From: an uncultured Angelakisella sp.
Lineage (GTDB): Bacteria > Bacillota > Clostridia > Oscillospirales > Ruminococcaceae
DNA length: 64,000 nucleotides
Reading direction: 5' to 3'
Assembly (NCBI GenBank): GCA_910585525.1
Contig: CAJUFR010000003.1
Span: 9,680 to 73,679, forward strand
Position numbers and translations under genes: made by a program. Of this stretch, positions 57,903 to 64,000 are shown one piece after another. Numbering within the stretch: position 1 is the stretch's first letter; each line of letters starts with the position of its first letter. The notes below the pieces were generated by a model. The model was not told the DNA's origin and did not search any database. It saw only the letters and a list, made by a program, of their open reading frames with translations.

Positions 57903-58667
57903 ATGCGTAACATCAGGATCACCCTGGCCTACCGGGGCACCGCCTACCACGGCTGGCAGGTGCAGCGGAACGCCCGCAGCGTCTGCACCGTGTTCCAGGA
58001 CGCCCTGGAACAGGCCCTGGGCCGCCGGTACGACGTCAAGGGATGTTCCCGCACCGATGCCGGGGTCCACGCCAACGGCTTCGTCCTATCGGTGCTCTGC
58101 CCCGGGGAGGCCCCTCCGGCTATCCCCTGCGCCGCCCTGCAAAAGGCCCTCAACGACCGCCTCCCCCGGGATATGGCGGTGCTGGACTGCGCCGACGCCC
58201 CGGAGGAGTTCCACCCCCGGTACGACTGTACCGCCAAGCGGTACCTCTACAAGATATGGGACCGCCCGGTGAAAAACCCCTTCCTGGAGGACCTGGCCCT
58301 CCACTGCCGCCAGCCGCTGGACCTGGAGCGGGCAGACAGCGCCGCCCGGCAGTTTTTGGGGCGGTGGGACTTTACCTCCCTCTGTGCCGCCGGGGGCAGC
58401 GTGGAGGACAAGACCCGGACCATCTACCGGTGCGCGGTCCGGCGGGAGGGGGAACTGGCGGTGCTGTCGGTGACCGGGGACGGTTTTTTGTACAACATGG
58501 TCCGCATCCTGGCCGGGACGGTGCTGGAGGCCAGCCGGGGGAAGCTGGACCCGGCGGGGATACCGGATATCCTCCGGGCCCGGGACCGGAGCCTGGCGGG
58601 CCCCACCCTGCCCCCCCACGGCCTGTATCTGGACCGGGTATTCTACCCCGGTGACGAAATTTTGTAA
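57903..58667 (+). CDS. truA: tRNA pseudouridine(38-40) synthase TruA
   Basis: 254 residues. YRGTAYHGWQVQRNARSVCT, the catalytic aspartate in GCSRTDAGVHANGFV, RYLYKIWD and FLYNMVRILAGTVLE are TruA signatures. Modifies U38-U40 of many tRNAs. It lies 10 bases after ecfT, as in many Firmicutes. Confidence 0.95.
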   Translation: MRNIRITLAYRGTAYHGWQVQRNARSVCTVFQDALEQALGRRYDVKGCSRTDAGVHANGFVLSVLCPGEAPPAIPCAALQKALNDRLPRDMAVLDCADAPEEFHPRYDCTAKRYLYKIWDRPVKNPFLEDLALHCRQPLDLERADSAARQFLGRWDFTSLCAAGGSVEDKTRTIYRCAVRREGELAVLSVTGDGFLYNMVRILAGTVLEASRGKLDPAGIPDILRARDRSLAGPTLPPHGLYLDRVFYPGDEIL

Positions 58668-58669
58668 AA

Positions 58670-58698
58670 TTCGACAGCGATTATCCTTATTGTATAGT
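58670..58698 (+). promoter_or_regulatory. Promoter of the DUF5711 gene
   Basis: TTCGAC, 17 bases, TATAGT, ahead of the AAGGAGGGGGGAG site at 58736. Confidence 0.5.
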
Positions 58699-58735
58699 GT
58701 AGGCCCGTGACCATGGGGGGAAGGAGGGGGGAGAG

Positions 58736-59890
58736 ATGGGCAGGACCAGCCAGTTCGACAAGCTGCGGAAGAAACGCAGGCGCAAGCGGTTGTTCCGGCG
58801 GACGGTGGCCGCCGCCGTCCTGGCCGCCCTGGCCGCCGCCGCTGTCTTTGCCGTCACGGTGGTCTACCAGCTGGACCTGCGCAGCCAGCTGGAGAACTAC
58901 GCCGCCTCCCTCCGGGGGGGCGGGGGCTTCCCGGTGGCGCTGGACGGGATGACCGTCCACCGGCTGCTGCCCATGGGCAAGGATGTGGCGGTGGTCACCA
59001 GCGCCGGGACCTACATCTACAACAGCAGCGGGGCCAGGATCAACAGCTGCCTCAACAACTACCGCACCCCCCAGGCCCGGGCGGCGGGGGGCAAGATCCT
59101 CACCTACGACCTGGGGGGCGCCGACCTGCGGGTGGACAACAAGGCCAAGCAGCTGCACGCCCTGACGGTGAAGGGGGGAAGCCTGCTGGCGGCGGACATC
59201 GCCCAGAACGGGGCCATCGCGGTGGCCCAGACCGGGGTGGGGGTGGACGCCATGGTGCTGGCCTACAACCCCCGGTTCGAACTGATGTACGGCTGGAGCG
59301 TCCAGGACAGCTACATCACCGACGTGGCCCTCTCCCCCCGGGGCACCCGGATGAGCTGCGCCGGGATCACCATGGAGGGGCAGCACATCGTGTCGCTGCT
59401 GCGTGTCCACCACTTTGACCGGGACCAGGAGGTTGCCCGGGTCTCCCTCCCCGACGAGGTCATCGTCTCCATGGTGTGGGACGGCCAGGAGGAGATCCAG
59501 GTGGTCACCGACAAGAGCCTCTACCTCTTTGACAGCCAGGGGGAGCAGCTGGCCAAGGTCTCCCTCCCCGGGGGGCTGGTGACCTACGAGAACATCCCCG
59601 GACATCTTTACATCGCCTACGGGGACTACCGGGACCCGGCGGGGGTCACCATCCAGGCCTACGACGGGGAACTGAACAGGACCGGCAGCGGCCGGGTGGA
59701 CCGGCGGCTGCTGGCCCTGGCCGCCGGGGGCGGCCACCTGCTGGTGCTCACCGAGGGGCAGCTTTACCTGGGGGACGCCGCCCTGAAGGAGATGAAGCCC
59801 CGGGCCCACCAGGACCTGTACCAGGTCTGCCTGGCCGGGAACAGCGTTTACGGCATCACCCCGGAGGGGCTGACCCGCAGCGGTTTATGA
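58736..59890 (+). CDS. DUF5711 family membrane-anchored protein
   Basis: 384 residues. A very basic N-terminus (KLRKKRRRKRLFRR) leads into one hydrophobic segment (residues 23-46), then an extracytoplasmic domain of propeller-like repeats (GKDVAVVTSAGTYIYNSSG, GSLLAADIAQNGAIAVAQ, SVQDSYITDVALSPRGTRMS). The pattern is that of DUF5711 proteins of Clostridia; function unknown. Probably cotranscribed with the CvpA-like gene 35 bases on. Confidence 0.8.
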   Translation: MGRTSQFDKLRKKRRRKRLFRRTVAAAVLAALAAAAVFAVTVVYQLDLRSQLENYAASLRGGGGFPVALDGMTVHRLLPMGKDVAVVTSAGTYIYNSSGARINSCLNNYRTPQARAAGGKILTYDLGGADLRVDNKAKQLHALTVKGGSLLAADIAQNGAIAVAQTGVGVDAMVLAYNPRFELMYGWSVQDSYITDVALSPRGTRMSCAGITMEGQHIVSLLRVHHFDRDQEVARVSLPDEVIVSMVWDGQEEIQVVTDKSLYLFDSQGEQLAKVSLPGGLVTYENIPGHLYIAYGDYRDPAGVTIQAYDGELNRTGSGRVDRRLLALAAGGGHLLVLTEGQLYLGDAALKEMKPRAHQDLYQVCLAGNSVYGITPEGLTRSGL

Positions 59891-59925
59891 TCCGTGACAT
59901 ATGACGACAGAAAAGGAGAAACACC

Positions 59926-60666
59926 ATGTCGATTCCCATGAATATCCTGTTGGACCTGGCCCTGGGCCTGTGTCTGCTGTCCATCCTGTACACCTCCTGG
60001 CGCAGGGGGTTCGTGGCCTCCTTCATCCGGCTGGTGGGGACGGCGGCGGGGTTCCTGCTGGCCTCCTTCCTCAGCGGCCCGGTGTCGGAACGGCTCTACG
60101 GCTCCCTGCTGGAGGAGCGGGTGGAGCAGTACGTGGGGGACACCCTGCTGGCCCCGGGCAGCCCCCTGCTGGAGGCGCTGGCGGGGCTGGACCAGGCGGG
60201 CAGCGCCGCCATCCAGGCTGTCTCCGGCTTCCTGGCCCAGCAGGGGCTGGATTTCTACTCCCCCCAGGACGCCGGGCAGATGGGCACCGACATCCTGGAC
60301 CGCATCACCCAGGGGGGGAGCGATCCCGCCGCCGCCATCACCCAGGTGGCGGTGAAGCCCCTGGTGATGACGGTGCTGGAGACCGCCATCTTCTTCCTGC
60401 TGCTCTTCCTCACCGGCATCCTGGTGCGGATGGCGGTCCGGGTGGGGCTGGGGGTCAACCGCATCCCCCTGGTGGGGGGGATGAACCGGCTGGCCGGCCT
60501 TCTGTGCGGGGCGGTGTACGCCCTGCTGGTGGGGTACGTGGTGTCCATGGGCCTGCTGCTGCTGGCCGGGCTGGGCAAGAACCAGTGGGACCACCTCAAC
60601 AGCGATGTGCTGCAGGAGACCTTCCTCATCCGCCGCTTTTTGGAACTGCGGGACTATCTCCCCTGA
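59926..60666 (+). CDS. CvpA-family membrane protein
   Basis: 246 residues. LLDLALGLCLLSILYTSWRR followed by GFVASFIRLVGTAAGFLLASF is the CvpA opening; a second hydrophobic pair lies at residues 150-225 (TAIFFLLLFLTGILVRMAVR, NRIPLVGGMNRLAGLLCGAV). The middle has a soluble loop of about 90 residues. The family is linked to colicin V production and envelope homeostasis; exact role unknown. AAAAGGAG precedes the start. Confidence 0.85.
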   Translation: MSIPMNILLDLALGLCLLSILYTSWRRGFVASFIRLVGTAAGFLLASFLSGPVSERLYGSLLEERVEQYVGDTLLAPGSPLLEALAGLDQAGSAAIQAVSGFLAQQGLDFYSPQDAGQMGTDILDRITQGGSDPAAAITQVAVKPLVMTVLETAIFFLLLFLTGILVRMAVRVGLGVNRIPLVGGMNRLAGLLCGAVYALLVGYVVSMGLLLLAGLGKNQWDHLNSDVLQETFLIRRFLELRDYLP

Positions 60667-60835
60667 TATTTCCTGGCAAAACCGGGGGAGAAATGGCGGA
60701 CCGTTGTATTTCGGACACAGGTCATTCATAGCCTGTTCACAGGCGGAAGGTATAATAAAAATCTGTCTGGGCTGACAGAATAAAAAGCGTGTGTTTTTAG
60801 GGTAGCTTTTCTCACAAGCGAGGAGTGGATCGACG

Positions 60836-63121
60836 ATGAATATGGAAAGCATGATGTGCAGCCGCTGCCACAAGCGGATGGCCGTCATCTATATGACCCG
60901 CATCGAGGATGGCAAGACCATCAACGAGGGGCTTTGCCTCAAATGCGCCAAGGAACTGGGGCTCAAGCCGGTGAACGATATCATGAGCAAGATGGGCATC
61001 ACCGACGATGAGATCGACGCCATCAGCGACCAGTTCACCGAGGCGCTGGAGGGCAGCGAGGAGGGGGAACTGTTCCAGCAGGTGGGTTCCATGCCCATCC
61101 CCTTTATGCAAAGTTTTATGAACCCCGGCGGCAAAAGCGGGGATGACCCCGCCCCCATCCGCCCGGCGGACAAGGGCCCCGACCGCCAGGCCCCGGCGGC
61201 GGAGAAAAAGCCGGTGTACAAGTTCCTGGACAACTTCTGCGAGAACCTGACCCAGCGGGCCCGGGAGGGCCGCATCGACGCCATCGTGGGCCGGGAGCAG
61301 GAGATCTACCGGGTGATGCAGATCCTCAACCGCCGCACCAAGAACAACCCCTGCCTCATCGGGGAGCCGGGGGTGGGCAAGACCGCCATCGCCGAGGGCA
61401 TCGCCCAGCGCATCGCCGACGGCAACGTCCCCGCCAAGCTGCAGCGGAAGGAGATCTACCTGCTGGACCTCACCGGCCTGGTGGCCGGCACCCAGTTCCG
61501 TGGCCAGTTCGAGAGCCGGGTCAAGGGGCTGCTGGCCGATGTGAAGAAGCACGGCAACGTCATCCTCTTTATCGACGAGGTCCACACCCTGGTGGGGGCG
61601 GGGGACAGCGAGGGGAGCATGAACGCCGCCAATATCCTCAAGCCCGCCCTCTCCCGGGGGGAGATCCAGCTGATCGGCGCCACCACCTTTACCGAGTACC
61701 GCAAGAACATCGAAAAGGACGCCGCCCTGGAGCGCCGGTTCCAGCCGGTGAAGGTGGGGGAGCCCTCCATCACCGAGACGGTGGAGGTCCTCAAGGGGGT
61801 CCGCAAATACTACGAAGCCTTCCACCGGGTGAAGCTGAGCGACCAGGTGGTGCAGCGGGCGGTGGTGCTGGCGGAGCGGTACATCACCGACCGGTTCCTG
61901 CCGGATAAGGCCATCGACCTGATGGACGAGGCCTGCTCCTGCGCCAGCCTGGAGAACCAGGAACTGGCCGAATACGACCGGGTCATGGCCAAAAACGCCG
62001 CCCTGGAGGGGGAGATCGAGGACATCTCCCGCGCTGACCCGGTGGACTACGAGCGGCTGGCGGAGAAGAAATCCCAGGCCGCCCAACTCCAGGAGCAGCT
62101 GGCCGCCCTGGCCCCCGCCGCCCTGGAGCGGCCGGTGGAGGAGGAGCACCTGGCCCGGGTCATCGAACTGTGGACCGGCATCCCCGCCAGCAAGATACAG
62201 GAGACCGAACTGCGCCGGGTGGCGGAACTGGAAAAGAGCCTGGGCAAAAAGGTCATCGGCCAGGAGGAGGCCATCGCCCAGCTGGCCGCCGCGGTGCGGC
62301 GCAGCCGGGTGCGGATCAGCCCCCGCAAGCGCCCCGCCTCCTTCATCTTTGTGGGCCCCACCGGGGTGGGCAAGACGGAACTGGTGAAGGTGCTGAGCCA
62401 GGAACTGTTCGACAACGTGGAGCCGCTGATCCGGCTGGATATGTCGGAGTTTATGGAGAAGCACAGCGTCAGCCGCATCATCGGGTCCCCCCCCGGCTAC
62501 GTGGGGTACGACGAGGCGGGGCAGCTGACCGAGAAGGTCCGCCGCCGCCCCTACTCCATCGTGCTGCTGGACGAGATCGAAAAGGCCCACCCCGACGTGC
62601 TGAACATCCTGCTGCAAATTCTGGACGAGGGCAAGATCACCGACGCCCAGGGCCGTGTGGTGTCCTTTGAGAACACCATCATCGTCATGACCTCCAACGC
62701 CGGCAGCCAGATACGGGAAGGCTCCCTGGGCTTCACCAAATCCGGGGTCCAGATGGCCCGGGAGAAGGCGGAGAAGGCCCTGGCCGACTTCCTGCGGCCG
62801 GAGTTCCTGGCCCGGGTGGACGAGGTCATCGTCTTCCGCCCCCTGTCCCAGGAGGACTTCCAGGGCATCGCCCGGCTGATGATCGAGGAGTTGAAGCCCG
62901 CCCTGCTGGAAAAGGGCATCCGCTTCGACTGCCAGCCGGAGGCGCTGGAGCAGATCGCCAAGGAGGCCTTCGGCCACAAGAGCGGCGCCCGGGATATCCG
63001 CAAGCTGATCCGCCAGCGGGTGGAGGACCCCATCTGCGTCATGCTGGCCTCCGGCCAGACCCCCGCCCTGATGATGGCGGTGGTAGGGGAGGACGGCAAG
63101 ATCGGGCTGCAGACCGCCTGA
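60836..63121 (+). CDS. Clp unfoldase, ClpE-like
   Basis: 761 residues. The N-terminus has a four-cysteine zinc finger (C8, C11, C34, C37) as in ClpE and McsA instead of the ClpN repeat of ClpC. Two AAA+ modules follow: Walker A GEPGVGKT with FIDEVHTLVGAGD, and GPTGVGKT with VLLDEIEKAHPDVLN. A short middle domain lies near residues 395-430. It should unfold proteins for ClpP, mainly under stress. GAGGAG precedes the start; a TATAAT at 60754-60759 may be its -10, and no CtsR box was found. Confidence 0.9.
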   Translation: MNMESMMCSRCHKRMAVIYMTRIEDGKTINEGLCLKCAKELGLKPVNDIMSKMGITDDEIDAISDQFTEALEGSEEGELFQQVGSMPIPFMQSFMNPGGKSGDDPAPIRPADKGPDRQAPAAEKKPVYKFLDNFCENLTQRAREGRIDAIVGREQEIYRVMQILNRRTKNNPCLIGEPGVGKTAIAEGIAQRIADGNVPAKLQRKEIYLLDLTGLVAGTQFRGQFESRVKGLLADVKKHGNVILFIDEVHTLVGAGDSEGSMNAANILKPALSRGEIQLIGATTFTEYRKNIEKDAALERRFQPVKVGEPSITETVEVLKGVRKYYEAFHRVKLSDQVVQRAVVLAERYITDRFLPDKAIDLMDEACSCASLENQELAEYDRVMAKNAALEGEIEDISRADPVDYERLAEKKSQAAQLQEQLAALAPAALERPVEEEHLARVIELWTGIPASKIQETELRRVAELEKSLGKKVIGQEEAIAQLAAAVRRSRVRISPRKRPASFIFVGPTGVGKTELVKVLSQELFDNVEPLIRLDMSEFMEKHSVSRIIGSPPGYVGYDEAGQLTEKVRRRPYSIVLLDEIEKAHPDVLNILLQILDEGKITDAQGRVVSFENTIIVMTSNAGSQIREGSLGFTKSGVQMAREKAEKALADFLRPEFLARVDEVIVFRPLSQEDFQGIARLMIEELKPALLEKGIRFDCQPEALEQIAKEAFGHKSGARDIRKLIRQRVEDPICVMLASGQTPALMMAVVGEDGKIGLQTA

Positions 63122-63135
63122 CAAGACAACAAAAA

Positions 63136-63172
63136 AACAGACCGTGCCCGGGTGGACACGGTCTGTTCTTTT
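63136..63172. terminator. Terminator between clp and citF genes
   Basis: AACAGACCGTG (63136-63146) and CACGGTCTGTT (63157-63167), ten-base loop, CTTTT on the plus side and A-run on the other, so bidirectional. Confidence 0.85.
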
Positions 63173-63185
63173 GCTGTTATACGGG

Positions 63186-64000
63186 TCAGCCGTCGTAGCT
63201 GTAGGGCTTGATCTCCCGAACCACGTCCAGGATGGTGCCGTCCCGGGCCTCCATGATGGCCACCACCCGGTCCTTGAACTGCACCGGGTCGGGGACCCCT
63301 ACCATGGAGTAGGCTTTGTCCCGCAGCTGCTGGATGGTGACATGCTCCACCCCGGCCTCGTCCAGGGCGGCGATGAGGTCGGCCCGCTTGGGGTTCACCG
63401 CCACGCCGTACTCGGTGACCAGGATGTCGATGGATTCCCCGGGGGTGGAGATGGTCACCACCTTGTCGCAGACGGTGGGGATGCGGCCCCGGACCAGGGG
63501 GGCCACGATGATGGTGCACTTGGCGCCGTTGGCGGTGTCGGGGTGACCGCCGGGGGCCCCCCGGAGGATGCCGTCGGAGCCGGTGATGACGTTGACGTTG
63601 AAGTCCACGTCCACCTCCAGGGCGGCCAGCACCACAAAGTCCAGCTTATCCACGTAGGCGCTCTTGTTCATGGGGTTGGCGTACTCGGAGGTGGTCACCT
63701 CGTAGTGGCCGGGGGTGACGTTCAGCGATTCGATGGCCCCCATGTCGAAGTCCTGGGTGTCGGCCAGCTGGCCGATGAGACCCTCCTTCAGCAGTTCCAC
63801 CATGGGGGTGGAGATGCCCCCCACGATCCACCCCATTTTGATGCCGTCCTCCTCCATGTACTTTTTGAGGAAGAGGGTGGTGGCGATGGAGGGGCCGCCC
63901 ACCCCGGTCTGGAAGGAGAAGCCGTCCTTAAAGTAGGGGGTGGCCCGCATGATCTCGGCGCACTTTTCGGCGATCTTCAGGTCCCGGGGGTTGTCGGTGA
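63186..64000 (-). CDS. citF: Citrate lyase alpha subunit, C-terminal part
   Basis: About 271 residues, with the N-terminal half beyond the right edge. GFSFQTGVGGPSIATTLFLK, VGGISTPMVELLKEGLIG, TGSDGILRGAPGGHPDTANG and IPTVCDKVVTISTPGESIDI are CitF sequence. The alpha subunit transfers acyl carrier protein between acetyl and citryl forms in anaerobic citrate cleavage. It is the last gene of its operon as seen; citD and citE would be expected upstream, outside the window. Confidence 0.93.
   Translation of the reverse strand, partial: TDNPRDLKIAEKCAEIMRATPYFKDGFSFQTGVGGPSIATTLFLKKYMEEDGIKMGWIVGGISTPMVELLKEGLIGQLADTQDFDMGAIESLNVTPGHYEVTTSEYANPMNKSAYVDKLDFVVLAALEVDVDFNVNVITGSDGILRGAPGGHPDTANGAKCTIIVAPLVRGRIPTVCDKVVTISTPGESIDILVTEYGVAVNPKRADLIAALDEAGVEHVTIQQLRDKAYSMVGVPDPVQFKDRVVAIMEARDGTILDVVREIKPYSYDG

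Noticed and set aside
60812..63124. 770-codon open frame antisense to the ClpE-like gene
   Set aside because: It is the complement of a conserved AAA+ gene in GC-rich DNA; the translation is low-complexity (G, L, H, D, V) with no domain and no ribosome binding site.

Overview
The window looks like a chromosomal piece of a GC-rich Gram-positive anaerobe of the class Clostridia, most likely a gut Oscillospiraceae-type bacterium. This is inferred from gene content: DUF4317, DUF951 and DUF5711 proteins, CIRCE-controlled groESL, Firmicutes sigma-A promoters, ECF vitamin transporter genes, Tup tungstate transport, a ClpE-like unfoldase and citrate lyase. No rRNA, CRISPR array, integrase or phage structural gene was seen.

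Region 1 (1-10.4 kb) follows the start of ychF and is an accessory island that is richer in AT than its flanks. It holds three paralogous genes on the minus strand, each a lectin-like domain joined to an M23 (lysostaphin-type) peptidase and lacking a signal peptide. They alternate with plus-strand genes for predicted lipoproteins. It also holds a TcdE-type holin and a regulator pair made of an XRE repressor-like protein and an ImmA/IrrE-type HEIGH metalloprotease. Nearly identical copies of one divergent promoter/operator segment sit between units, one of them with a truncated copy of the regulator. I propose a regulated, holin-released wall-hydrolase (bacteriocin-like) array with lipoprotein immunity; this is inference.

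Region 2 (10.4-24.2 kb, mostly minus strand) is housekeeping: an ECF sigma factor operon, DUF4317, an ABC-class ATPase, then a promoter-led operon DUF951-prfA-tsaC-coaE-lytic transglycosylase-M18 aminopeptidase, a DD-carboxypeptidase, a GntR regulator with striking palindromes, and a polysaccharide deacetylase.

Region 3 (24.4-34 kb) has enolase, a RloAB abortive-infection-type pair with an unknown third gene, groESL with CIRCE, a SLOG-like protein, an AT-rich intergenic block with a small HTH gene, a transposase-like gene and two tRNA-Ser genes. A dispersed stem-loop repeat appears here and again near 48 kb.

Region 4 (34-48 kb) is a probable tungsten-enzyme operon with a divergent LysR regulator: SDR, two MFS transporters, aldehyde:ferredoxin oxidoreductase, a six-cluster polyferredoxin, a MoaD-like protein, a MoeB/ThiF-like enzyme, TupABC, MoeA and a MoeA-binding-protein fusion. 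The TupA appears circularly permuted.

Region 5 (48-64 kb) has tRNA-Val, ruvCAB, a lipoprotein, glmM, an rRNA-methyltransferase-like gene, ECF transporter genes, truA, DUF5711, a CvpA-like gene, a ClpE-like ATPase and the 3' part of citF.

All calls come from reading translations and bases by eye. Family names rest on recognised motifs, not on searches.
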